Positions 1-8,294 of a stretch of DNA of 16,389 nucleotides are shown in pieces. The notes beneath the pieces are model-generated. The model worked only from the letters and a program-made list of their open reading frames with translations, ran no database searches and had not been told where the DNA came from. Each line of letters starts with the position of its first letter. Position 1 is the first letter of the stretch. The DNA comes from JBFMFH01 sp964481395 (GTDB lineage: Bacteria > Acidobacteriota > Vicinamibacteria > Vicinamibacterales > JAKQTR01): contig CAYZYG010000110.1 of assembly GCA_964481395.1 (NCBI GenBank), positions 1 to 16,389 on the forward strand, in the 5' to 3' direction. A program made the translations under genes and the position numbers.

Positions 1-570
1 TGTGCCGGCCGACGCTCGAAAATCACCTGGACGCAGGTGGAGACCGGGTCGGCCATTACGTGGAAGTACCCGAGCTGCATCCTGCGCGGCGACGACTCGG
101 TCGGCGAGTTCTACTCGGTCGCCGTCACGAACAACCGCCAGCAGGCCGACACCGGCACGAAGATGATCCACCTCGGCCGCAACACCAAGAGCACCATCGT
201 GTCGAAGGGCATCTCGGCCGGTGAGGGGCAGAACACGTACCGCGGGCTGGTCCGAATCGGCAAGAACGCCGTGAACGCGCGCAATTACTCGCAGTGCGAC
301 TCGATGCTGATCGGCGACCGGTGCGGGGCCCACACGTTCCCGTACCTCGAGATCCGGAACACGTCGGCGAAAGTCGAGCACGAAGCCTCCACGTCGAAGA
401 TCGGCGAGGACCAGGTGTTCTACCTGCGCCAGCGCGGCCTCGCGACGGAGGATGCGGTCAACCTCATCGTGAGCGGCTTCTGTAAGGAAGTGTTCCGGGA
501 GCTCCCGATGGAGTTCGCGGTCGAGGCGCAGAAGCTGCTGAGCGTGAGCCTGGAAGGCTCGGTTGGATAG
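1..570 (+). CDS. sufB: Fe-S cluster scaffold protein SufB (partial, C-terminal part)
   Basis: The reading frame is open from base 1, so the gene begins upstream. About 189 C-terminal residues are visible of a family usually near 470. The text matches SufB closely: ETGSAITWKYPSC, NNRQQADTGTKMIH, GISAGEGQNTYRGLV and SKIGEDQVFYLRQRG. A Cys in SQCDSM lies 28 residues before the His of VEHEAS. This equals the spacing of E. coli SufB Cys405 and His433, residues known to be needed for cluster assembly. SufB forms the SufBC2D scaffold in the cytosol, where clusters are built. The frame ends at TAG 568-570, and sufC follows after 58 bp that hold a 7-bp repeat. No frameshift or missing key residue was seen. 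The identification is near certain; only the 5' end and promoter are outside the window. Confidence 0.97.
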   Translation, partial: CAGRRSKITWTQVETGSAITWKYPSCILRGDDSVGEFYSVAVTNNRQQADTGTKMIHLGRNTKSTIVSKGISAGEGQNTYRGLVRIGKNAVNARNYSQCDSMLIGDRCGAHTFPYLEIRNTSAKVEHEASTSKIGEDQVFYLRQRGLATEDAVNLIVSGFCKEVFRELPMEFAVEAQKLLSVSLEGSVG

Positions 571-580
571 CGGCTTCGCA

Positions 581-615
581 GTTCAGTAGTCAGCAGTCAG
601 CAGTCAGCAGTCAGC
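581..615 (+). repeat. 7-bp tandem repeat array between sufB and sufC
   Basis: Five consecutive 7-bp units start 10 bp after the sufB stop: GTTCAGT, then AGTCAGC four times exactly (588-615). The next seven bases, AGGAGCG (616-622), stay in phase and carry the Shine-Dalgarno sequence of sufC. The sense strand of sufB carries the GTCAG-type strand, the same orientation as the other arrays in this window. Confidence 0.9.
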
Positions 616-620
616 AGGAG
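616..620 (+). promoter_or_regulatory. Shine-Dalgarno of sufC, fixing a GTG start
   Basis: AGGAG lies 8 nt before the GTG at 629. This supports GTG 629 as the sufC start. The site abuts the 7-bp array directly, so unit gain or loss there would change the sufB-sufC spacing without touching the SD-start distance. Confidence 0.7.
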
Positions 621-628
621 CGACACCA

Positions 629-1384
629 GTGCTCGAAATCAAGAATCTGCACGTGCGCGCGGAGGAGAAGGCCATCCTCCGGGGGATCAGCCTGAGCGTC
701 AACGCCGGGGAAGTTCACGCGATCATGGGCCCGAACGGGTCCGGCAAGAGCACGCTGGCCAGCGTGCTGGCCGGCCGCGACGGTTACGACGTCACGGACG
801 GCTCGGTGACCTACAACGGTCACGACCTGCTCGAACTGGCTCCGGAAGAGCGGGCCCGCGAAGGCGTGTTCCTCGCGTTCCAGTACCCCGTCGAGATTCC
901 GGGCGTCAACAACGCCTACTTCCTCCGGTCGGCGCTCAACGCCGTCCGCAAGCACCGCGGGCTTCCCGAGATGGACGCGGTCGCCTTCATGAAGTTCATC
1001 AAGGACAAGGCGGCGCTCCTCAACATGGACGCGGCCATGCTCAACCGGTCCGTCAATGAGGGCTTCTCCGGCGGCGAGAAGAAGCGCAACGAGATCTTTC
1101 AGATGGCGGTGCTCGAGCCGAGGCTCGCCGTGCTCGACGAAACCGACTCGGGCCTCGACATCGATGCCCTCAAGGTGGTGGCCTCGGGCGTGAACGCCAT
1201 GCGAGGCCCGGAGCGCGCGGTCATCGTCGTCACGCACTACCAGCGACTGCTGGACTACATCGTGCCCGACTTCGTGCACGTCCTCTCGGAGGGCCGGATC
1301 GTCCGGTCCGGAGGCAAGGACCTGGCGCTGGAACTCGAGAAGAAGGGCTACGGCTGGCTCGACGCCGAGCCCGCGCGGGTCTGA
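629..1384 (+). CDS. sufC: Fe-S assembly ATPase SufC
   Basis: This 251-residue ABC-type ATPase is the usual SufC length. Visible motifs are Walker A GPNGSGKST (residues 34-42), the Q-loop region LAFQYPVEIPG (82-92), the signature FSGGEKKR (146-153), Walker B ending in LAVLDETDSGLD with D170 and E171, and the H-loop His203 in VTHYQRLL. The DETDSGLD form and the GEKKRNEI signature are typical of SufC rather than transport ABC proteins. SufC hydrolyses ATP to drive conformational change in the SufB-SufD scaffold and is cytosolic. The GTG start at 629 gives the canonical N-terminus MLEIKNLHV and has an AGGAG 8 nt upstream. sufD begins 14 nt after its TGA, so it is co-transcribed with its neighbours. 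Confidence 0.98.
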   Translation: MLEIKNLHVRAEEKAILRGISLSVNAGEVHAIMGPNGSGKSTLASVLAGRDGYDVTDGSVTYNGHDLLELAPEERAREGVFLAFQYPVEIPGVNNAYFLRSALNAVRKHRGLPEMDAVAFMKFIKDKAALLNMDAAMLNRSVNEGFSGGEKKRNEIFQMAVLEPRLAVLDETDSGLDIDALKVVASGVNAMRGPERAVIVVTHYQRLLDYIVPDFVHVLSEGRIVRSGGKDLALELEKKGYGWLDAEPARV

Positions 1385-1398
1385 ACGGGGAACCGACG

Positions 1399-2751
1399 AT
1401 GAACGAAGTCTTGGAACGAACCGACCGACAGGTCGGCGCTGAGGTCGAGCGGTATCGCTCGCACTTCGAGGCCGTTGGGTCGCGGCGCGCGATGGAACCG
1501 GGCTGGCTCGGCCAGAAGCGGCAGGCCGCTCTCGAGGCCTTCGTCGCACTGGGCTTCCCCACGACACGCGAGGAGGCGTGGCGGTTCACCCCGACCACCG
1601 ACCTGGCTTCGCGCGATTTCGTGCCGGCGCCCCGCGGTGCGGTCGCCCGGCAGGCCTTGGAGGCCCTGTCGCTGGCCGGGCCCGCGACGGCCGAACTGGT
1701 CTTTGTGAACGGGCGCTTCGCGCCCTCGCTGTCGCGCCTCGGCTCGCTGCCTCCGGGCCTGGAGGCCGAGGCGCTGCACGCTGTCCTCGGGAAACGAAAC
1801 GCGGCGGTGGAAGCCCGCCTCGGCTCCCTGGCGTCGACGGGCACGCACGCGTTCACGGCACTGAACACGGCTCTGTTCGAGGACGGCGCTGTCATCACCG
1901 TCGCCCCGAACGCCGTGGTGGATGGTGTGGTTCACGTGGCCTTCGTCGCCGATCCCTCGAGCGGCGCCGCCGCCATCCATCCGCGACTGCTGGTCCAGGT
2001 GGGGTCGAACGCCCAGGTCCGTATCGTCGAGAGCTACTACGCCGCGTCGGACGGGGAGTATTTCACGAACACGGTGGCGGAGTTCGACGTCGCCGATGGC
2101 GCCGTCGTGGACCACTACAAGGTCCAGCGCGAGGGCCGCTCCGCGTTCCACATGGGCAGCATGCACGTCCGGTGCGGGCGCACCAGCACCTTCGCGTCCC
2201 ACTCGCTGTCGCTGGGCGGGGCCTGGGTCCGGAACGAGACGACGGCGACGCTCGAGGACGAGGGCGCCGACTGCACGCTCAATGGCGTGTATCTCGGCGA
2301 TGGCCGAACGCTGGTCGACAATCACACGACCATCGACCATGCGAAGCCCCGCTGCACGAGCCACGAAGTCTACAAGGGCATCCTCGGCGGCGAAGCCCGT
2401 GCCGTCTTCAACGGCAAGATCATCGTCCGGCCGGATGCGCAAAAGACCGACGCCAAGCAGACGAACAAGGCCCTCCTCCTCTCCGACGAGGCGCTCATCA
2501 ACTCGAAGCCGGAGTTGGAGATCTTTGCCAACGACGTGAAGTGCACCCACGGGGCCGCCGTCGGCCAGATGGATGCCGACGCGGTGTTCTACCTGCGCGC
2601 CCGGGGCATCGGCGCCGACGCGGCGCGGAACCTGCTGATTCAGGCGTTTGCCGGTGAGGTGGTCGACCAGATTCGCGTCGACGCCCTGCGCGAGCGGGTT
2701 ACCGCTGTGCTGCTCGGCGATCTGGCGGATGTCCTGGCGCGGGGACGCTGA
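1399..2751 (+). CDS. sufD: Fe-S cluster assembly protein SufD
   Basis: A 450-residue SufD. The N-terminal helical part contains GFPTTREEAWRFT (52-64), typical of SufD. The beta-helix core runs from about 160 to 380, and the C-terminal motif KCTHGAAVGQMD holds Cys382 and His384. By motif these match Cys358 and His360 of E. coli SufD, the latter implicated in cluster formation with SufB. The C-terminal segment VFYLRARGI (397-405) parallels VFYLRQRGL in SufB, as expected for paralogues. The ATG at 1399 has GGGGA about 8 nt upstream. The TGA is followed after 2 nt by the next ATG, implying translational coupling. SufD pairs with SufB and two SufC subunits in the cytosol. Nothing looks degenerate. 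Confidence 0.97.
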   Translation: MNEVLERTDRQVGAEVERYRSHFEAVGSRRAMEPGWLGQKRQAALEAFVALGFPTTREEAWRFTPTTDLASRDFVPAPRGAVARQALEALSLAGPATAELVFVNGRFAPSLSRLGSLPPGLEAEALHAVLGKRNAAVEARLGSLASTGTHAFTALNTALFEDGAVITVAPNAVVDGVVHVAFVADPSSGAAAIHPRLLVQVGSNAQVRIVESYYAASDGEYFTNTVAEFDVADGAVVDHYKVQREGRSAFHMGSMHVRCGRTSTFASHSLSLGGAWVRNETTATLEDEGADCTLNGVYLGDGRTLVDNHTTIDHAKPRCTSHEVYKGILGGEARAVFNGKIIVRPDAQKTDAKQTNKALLLSDEALINSKPELEIFANDVKCTHGAAVGQMDADAVFYLRARGIGADAARNLLIQAFAGEVVDQIRVDALRERVTAVLLGDLADVLARGR

Positions 2752-2753
2752 CC

Positions 2754-3080
2754 ATGGCGAGCGACCCGCTCAAGAAACTCGAACTCGAACCGAAGATCGT
2801 CGAGGCGATCTCGACGGTCTTCGATCCCGAGATTCCGGTCAACATCTACGAACTGGGCCTCATCTACGGCATCGACATCGACGCCAGCGGCGCGGTCTCC
2901 ATCCAGATGACGCTGACCTCGCCCGCGTGCCCGTCGGCCCAGTCGCTGCCGCCGGAAGTGGAGTACAAGGTCCGCCAGGTCCCGGGTGTGTCGGCCTGCA
3001 CCGTCGAGGTGGTCTGGGAGCCGCCGTGGGACGAGGACAGGATGTCCGAGGCGGCGAAGATGGCGCTGGGGATGTTCTAA
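2754..3080 (+). CDS. sufT: MIP18 family (DUF59) Fe-S assembly protein, SufT-like
   Basis: A 108-residue single-domain MIP18/DUF59 protein. Diagnostic text is STVFDPEIPVNIYELGLIY (20-38) and MTLTSPACPSAQSLP (52-66), with the family's conserved cysteine at residue 59. Known relatives (SufT, and eukaryotic CIA2/MIP18) act in maturation or transfer of Fe-S clusters to target proteins. Its start lies 2 nt after sufD, so it belongs to the suf operon. It is the short form and lacks the N-terminal extension of longer SufT proteins, so the symbol rests on operon context as much as on domain. The frame ends at TAA 3078-3080, and a 7-bp array begins at the next base. Confidence 0.88.
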   Translation: MASDPLKKLELEPKIVEAISTVFDPEIPVNIYELGLIYGIDIDASGAVSIQMTLTSPACPSAQSLPPEVEYKVRQVPGVSACTVEVVWEPPWDEDRMSEAAKMALGMF

Positions 3081-3122
3081 AGACAGGGACCAGGGACCGG
3101 GGACCGGGGATCGGGGACCGGT
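3081..3122 (+). repeat. 7-bp tandem repeat array after the sufT-like gene
   Basis: Six in-phase units begin at the first base after the stop codon: AGACAGG, GACCAGG, GACCGGG, GACCGGG, GATCGGG, GACCGGT. The same unit types occur in nearly the same order, on the opposite genome strand, in the large array after the AGCS gene (13582-13609). Confidence 0.92.
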
Positions 3123-3220
3123 TCAGAGCCACACTGGGGCCTGGGGCAGGAAACGCCAAGGCTAACGACAGCGGCCGGCCCGAGGACCACCGGCAGGCGT
3201 CCTGTGCGTGAGTCGCGACG

Positions 3221-3499
3221 ATGGCCTACGAGTACCGGCCGGAGGTGATGGCGCAACTGGCCCTGCACGGCGTCAGGCCGGTGCCGTCCACCCGACCGGC
3301 GTTCGTGCAGCGATACCTCAACGCCTTGTACCGATACGAACTGCGGGTCCTCAAGTCGCGCCTCCAGGCGGGCATCGTTCCCCGACACGCCTACAACGCC
3401 CGCATCATCGACCTGCGCCGCCAGTACCCGCTGGTGTCGCTCCCCGTCTCGGCGTGGACGATCCCGGGCACCCCGGCTGATGACGCGCCGCTCTGCTGA
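3221..3499 (+). CDS. Unknown 92-residue protein downstream of the suf operon
   Basis: I do not recognise a family. The ATG at 3221 is the first start after an in-frame TGA at 3209-3211, so the 5' end is well bounded. No clear Shine-Dalgarno sequence is visible. The composition is that of a real soluble protein. A central stretch rich in Tyr, Arg and Leu (RYLNALYRYELRVLKS and following, about residues 28-62) looks helical and basic, and it is followed by a short Pro/Val segment. There is no signal peptide, membrane segment or cysteine pair; the only Cys is the last residue. It is 140 bp from the suf operon, on the same strand, with a 7-bp array between. Co-transcription is possible but not shown. 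A spurious frame cannot be excluded, though overlapping frames here look less protein-like. Confidence 0.6.
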   Translation: MAYEYRPEVMAQLALHGVRPVPSTRPAFVQRYLNALYRYELRVLKSRLQAGIVPRHAYNARIIDLRRQYPLVSLPVSAWTIPGTPADDAPLC

Positions 3500-3523
3500 C
3501 GGCCGGCCGGGGTGATCCTCGCC

Positions 3524-3544
3524 GGGATTCGGGATTCGGGATGC
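3524..3544 (+). repeat. Short 7-bp tandem repeat after the 92-residue gene
   Basis: Three in-phase units, GGGATTC, GGGATTC and GGGATGC, followed by a degenerate GATTCAG. They lie 24 bp after the TGA at 3497-3499, with the purine-rich strand as the sense strand of the preceding gene. Confidence 0.8.
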
Positions 3545-3632
3545 GATTCAGCACGGCACACTTGCGCGCGGCAGGCGACGCCTGGGCTGGCACGGAACGC
3601 CCTGGCGGCGCAGGGTCACACATGAGCCGCAC

Positions 3633-3661
3633 TGGACGTCAAGATTGCGAAGTGATATCAT
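3633..3661 (+). promoter_or_regulatory. Probable sigma70-type promoter of the DUF2207 gene
   Basis: TGGACG (3633-3638, four of six matches to TTGACA) is followed after 17 bp by TATCAT (3656-3661). TG at 3653-3654 makes it an extended -10 (TGATATCAT). Transcription would begin near 3668. That leaves about 15 nt before the ATG at 3683 and almost none before the ATG at 3671. Confidence 0.5.
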
Positions 3662-3672
3662 CTTGAAAGCAT

Positions 3673-3676
3673 GGAG
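3673..3676 (+). promoter_or_regulatory. Shine-Dalgarno deciding the DUF2207 start
   Basis: GGAG lies 6 nt before the ATG at 3683. No comparable site precedes the upstream in-frame ATG at 3671. With the promoter estimate, this favours 3683 as the start. Confidence 0.5.
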
Positions 3677-3682
3677 ACGCCC

Positions 3683-5383
3683 ATGATGCGGATGCGGTTC
3701 TGCGTGGCCCTCACTCTGTCGCTGGCCGTCCTCGCGACGGCGACTCCCGCCCTGGCCGCCAAGGACTATCGCGCCGAACGCTTCGACGTGAGGCTCACGG
3801 TGCAGGCTGACGGCTCGATGCAGGTGACGGAGACCATCAGATTCGTCTTCGGTCCGGATTCCTTCACCTACGTGTTCCGCGAAATCCCGACGCGGCGCAC
3901 GGATGGTATTCAGGTCCTCGCCGTCTCGATCGACGGCCGGCCGCTTTCGCCCGGGAAGGACGCCGGGCAATACGAAGTAAGGCGGGCCGACAACGGCCGC
4001 CGGCGCGTCGTGTGGCACTTCGAACCGACGACCGCTGCCGCGCGAACGTTCGAGGTGACCTACCTGGTCAGGGGCATCGTCGAACAGCGTGTGGACGCGG
4101 ATCTCGTCCGCTGGCGGGCGCTGCCAGCCGACCATGAGTACGTCATCGGCTGCGCGGGGTTGTCCATGAGCTACCCGCCCGGGGCTACCCTCCTGGCCCC
4201 GCCGATCCTGGAACCGCCGCCGACGCGCGTGTCAGGAGAGGGGCCTGGACTCGCCTTCGAGCTTTGCCCGGTCGATCGCGACGATTCCTGGGTGGTGAGC
4301 GCGCGCTTCGCTCCCCGTTCGCTCGCGGTCGCCGTTCCGGCGTGGCAGGAGCGCAGTCGGCAGCACGCCGCGTATCTGCCGATGTTCCTCGGCCTGGCCG
4401 GGCTGATCCTCGTCAGTGGCGTGCTCGGATTCGTCGTGTTCGGCCTCAACCACCGACCCGAGGTTCGACCGGACACCTCCGGTGAAGTGCCGGAGAAGCC
4501 CGAGAACGCTCCGGCCGGTTTGGGCGTCGCGCTGGCCCATGCGGGCAGCGTATCGGGCCCCACCGCCCTGGCCGCGCTGCTCGATCTCGCCGCCCGCGGC
4601 GCCATTCGCATCGAGGAGACCCCATCGACGTCACGGTTCACGAAGCACGAGTTCAGAATCATCCCTGCAGACCGTGCGGTCGCACGGATGAACCACGAGC
4701 GCGCGCTCCTCGATCTGCTGTTCACGTCGAAAGCCGGTGCGCGTCCGTCGGTCAAGCTCTCCGAGTTCGGCAAAGTCCTCCAGAGCCCAGGCCGGTGGAA
4801 GCGCTTCACGAGCGCCGTGCGGACCGACCTGCGCTCGGCGGGCCTGATCGATCCGGACCGCGAGCGGACACGGTCCTCCGTCACCAGGGTGTCGGTCGGC
4901 ATGATCGCGCTGGCCATCGTCGGCTTCGTGGGACTGATCCCGTTCATTGATCGGTTCGGACCCGCCTCGCTCCTCATCCCTGGGGCCACGCTCCTTGTCG
5001 CGCTTGCGGGGTTCATTACCGCCTCCGCGCTGCCCATCCTGACGAACGAGGGCCAACGCCGTGCCGGGCTGTGGGCGGCGCACGGCCGCCACCTGAAGAC
5101 GCTCGCCAAGAGCGGAGCCCCTCCGCCGAGCGCCGAGACGTTCGGCCAGGTCCTGCCCTACGCGGCCGGCTTCGGGGCGGCCCTCGGCTGGGCCAAAGCC
5201 CTGGACAAGCACGGCATGAAGACGGGCGCGCCGTGGCTGCAGGCGCTGGCGCGCCACGAGGACGCGGGCGGCTCGATGGCGGCGACGATTGCCGTGCTGT
5301 CGGCCGGCCACTCGGCCAGCGGCCATACCGCCGGCGGGGCTGGCGCGGGAGCGGCGGGCGGCGGCAGCAGCGGGGCCGGGTAG
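3683..5383 (+). CDS. DUF2207 domain membrane protein of unknown function
   Basis: A 566-residue protein from the ATG at 3683; an ATG at 3671 would add four residues. Residues 1-26 form a signal peptide (hydrophobic core, then TPALAA). An extracytoplasmic beta-rich domain follows (about 27-225). It carries the DUF2207 hallmark of a secreted sequence beginning DVRLTVQADGSMQVTETIRF (35-54) and FTYVFREIP (61-69). One membrane segment lies at 231-255, then a cytosolic part (260-400) with a winged-helix-like stretch GPTALAALLDLAARGAIRI (292-310). Two further membrane segments lie at about 404-450. The tail is low-complexity GAGAGAAGGGSSGAG, a common ending in this family. The family is widespread in bacteria but has no established biochemical role, so none is assigned. 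It is a single gene with its own promoter and is convergent with the TerC gene. Confidence 0.85.
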   Translation: MMRMRFCVALTLSLAVLATATPALAAKDYRAERFDVRLTVQADGSMQVTETIRFVFGPDSFTYVFREIPTRRTDGIQVLAVSIDGRPLSPGKDAGQYEVRRADNGRRRVVWHFEPTTAAARTFEVTYLVRGIVEQRVDADLVRWRALPADHEYVIGCAGLSMSYPPGATLLAPPILEPPPTRVSGEGPGLAFELCPVDRDDSWVVSARFAPRSLAVAVPAWQERSRQHAAYLPMFLGLAGLILVSGVLGFVVFGLNHRPEVRPDTSGEVPEKPENAPAGLGVALAHAGSVSGPTALAALLDLAARGAIRIEETPSTSRFTKHEFRIIPADRAVARMNHERALLDLLFTSKAGARPSVKLSEFGKVLQSPGRWKRFTSAVRTDLRSAGLIDPDRERTRSSVTRVSVGMIALAIVGFVGLIPFIDRFGPASLLIPGATLLVALAGFITASALPILTNEGQRRAGLWAAHGRHLKTLAKSGAPPPSAETFGQVLPYAAGFGAALGWAKALDKHGMKTGAPWLQALARHEDAGGSMAATIAVLSAGHSASGHTAGGAGAGAAGGGSSGAG

Positions 5384-5394
5384 GAACTGACGCG

Positions 5395-5436
5395 GGTCAG
5401 AAAACAAACGACAGAATTCAGAAGACAGAAGACAGC
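5395..5436 (+). repeat. 7-bp tandem repeat array after the DUF2207 gene
   Basis: Six in-phase units, partly degenerate: GGTCAGA, AAACAAA, CGACAGA, ATTCAGA, AGACAGA, AGACAGC. They begin 11 bp after the stop codon. AGACAGA is also the exact repeated unit, read on the other strand, at 13554-13574. Confidence 0.8.
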
Positions 5437-5438
5437 AT

Positions 5439-5463
5439 CGGGCCAGCGGGAGCCGCTGGCCCG
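5439..5463. terminator. Strong hairpin between convergent genes, probable bidirectional terminator
   Basis: An 11-bp perfect stem (CGGGCCAGCGG / CCGCTGGCCCG) closes a 3-nt GAG loop. It lies 55 bp after the DUF2207 stop and 60 bp from the TerC stop. There is no T-tract on either side, so it is not a textbook intrinsic terminator. Its location between convergent genes supports a termination or 3'-end protection role. Confidence 0.6.
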
Positions 5464-5502
5464 CCTGTGAGAGGAGTGCAGTTCCTGGATTCCGTCTTCA
5501 CA

Positions 5503-5523
5503 ACCGGTCCCCGGTCCCTGTCC
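5503..5523 (-). repeat. Short 7-bp tandem repeat after the TerC gene
   Basis: On the minus strand, three in-phase units follow the TerC stop codon directly: GGACAGG, GACCGGG, GACCGGT. This nearly repeats the start and end units of the array after the sufT-like gene. Relative to its own gene the orientation is the same, although the genomic strand is opposite. Confidence 0.82.
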
Positions 5524-6261
5524 TTACACGTACGGCTTCCTCAACTGCACCGGCTTCGCCCTCGAGCGGATCCGCAGATTGAGCATCTCCACGAAGACCG
5601 AGAACGCCATCGCGAAGTAGATGTAGCCCTTCGGGATGTGGTGGTGGAGCCCATCCGCCATCAGCGAGACGCCGATCAGCAGGAGGAAGCTGAGCGCGAG
5701 CATCTTCACCGTCGGGTGCTTCTCGACAAAGGCTGACACGCCGTCGGCCGAGACCATCATCACGATCACGGCGATCACGACGGCCGAAATCATGACCGCC
5801 AGGTCGTTGGCCATCCCGACGGCGGTGATGACGGAGTCCAGCGAGAACACGATGTCGAGAAGCACGATCTGCACCAGCACGCCGGCGAACGACGCCGCGA
5901 CCTTTGCCGAGCCGTGTCCCCGCTCCCCTTCCAGCTTGTCGTGGATCTCGTAGGTGGCCTTGGCCAGCAGGAACAGCCCGCCGACGAGGAGGATCAGGTC
6001 GCGGCCGGACAGGGCGAATCCCGCGACGGTGAAGAGCGGCGCGGTGAGCTTGATCATCCACGCCAGCGACGCCAGCAGCGCGATGCGCATGAACATCGCC
6101 AGAAAGAGCCCGACACGCCGCGCCCTCGACTGCTTCGACGGGTGCAGTTTGCTGGACAGGATGGAGATGAAGATCACGTTGTCGACGCCGAGCACGACCT
6201 CGAGGGATGTCAGGGTGACGAGCGCGATCCAGGTCTGGGGGTTGGCGAACCACTCGATCAT
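5524..6261 (-). CDS. TerC family integral membrane protein
   Basis: A 245-residue polytopic membrane protein with about seven hydrophobic segments. TerC-family signatures are EVVLGVDNVIF (21-31, Asp27-Asn28) and the pseudo-repeat LLDIVFSLDSVITAVG (134-149, Asp136 and Asp142). Acidic residues inside membrane helices are typical of the family. TerC-family members are linked to tellurite resistance and, for some (Alx, MeeF/MeeY types), to manganese export or metalation of exoenzymes. Which role applies here cannot be read from the sequence. A His-rich turn GLHHHIPKG lies near residue 205. The ATG at 6261 has AGGA about 9 nt upstream. It is divergent from the potassium channel gene and has a perfect TTGACA promoter element upstream. 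Confidence 0.93.
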   Translation of the reverse strand: MIEWFANPQTWIALVTLTSLEVVLGVDNVIFISILSSKLHPSKQSRARRVGLFLAMFMRIALLASLAWMIKLTAPLFTVAGFALSGRDLILLVGGLFLLAKATYEIHDKLEGERGHGSAKVAASFAGVLVQIVLLDIVFSLDSVITAVGMANDLAVMISAVVIAVIVMMVSADGVSAFVEKHPTVKMLALSFLLLIGVSLMADGLHHHIPKGYIYFAMAFSVFVEMLNLRIRSRAKPVQLRKPYV

Positions 6262-6332
6262 GCGGGTGTTCCTCGTGCCGGACGGCGGCTGGGGCGACGG
6301 CGAGCGACGTGGCCCTCCGCGCCTTCGGCATC

Positions 6333-6359
6333 ATTGAACCACGCTGCACCGGCTGTCAA
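6333..6359 (-). promoter_or_regulatory. Possible sigma70 promoter for the TerC gene
   Basis: On the minus strand a perfect TTGACA (6354-6359) is followed after 15 bp by TTCAAT (6333-6338, four of six matches to TATAAT). The spacing is short, so the -10 could lie a base or two away. The implied leader before the ATG at 6261 is about 65 nt. Confidence 0.42.
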
Positions 6360-6444
6360 ACCCGCGGCTTCGAACCAGGCGGCGAGAGCGCACCGGGCCG
6401 ACGCGGGAGGCCGGCGGCGACGCGGCCGGGCAGCCGGTCGGGTG

Positions 6445-6450
6445 TAGACT
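6445..6450 (+). promoter_or_regulatory. -10 element of the potassium channel gene, leaderless mRNA likely
   Basis: TAGACT ends only 6 nt before the ATG at 6457. Transcription would then begin at or near the start codon, and no Shine-Dalgarno sequence is present, so a leaderless transcript is the simplest reading. No good -35 is visible. Confidence 0.45.
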
Positions 6451-6456
6451 CCCCGC

Positions 6457-8208
<1,752 letters not shown>

Positions 8209-8261
8209 CCCCGGATCGCCCGCCGCAGACAGGGCGCGCCGGACCGTCACCGATTCAGAGG

Positions 8262-8267
8262 TAGAAT
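8262..8267 (+). promoter_or_regulatory. Probable -10 element of the S9 peptidase gene
   Basis: TAGAAT, 33 nt before the start at 8295, would give a leader of about 20 nt containing the strong ribosome site GGGGAGG (8284-8290). No convincing -35 is seen at the expected distance. Confidence 0.45.
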
Positions 8268-8294
8268 TCTCCGTCCAGATGCCGGGGAGGCTGC

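Noticed and set aside
1348..2550. Minus-strand open frames opposite sufC and sufD
   Set aside because: Antisense shadows of certain suf genes; composition is not protein-like.
3208..3480. Alternative frame overlapping the 92-residue gene, starting at 3208
   Set aside because: Pro/Arg/Gly-rich translation typical of an off-frame reading in GC-rich DNA; the 3221 frame has the better composition.
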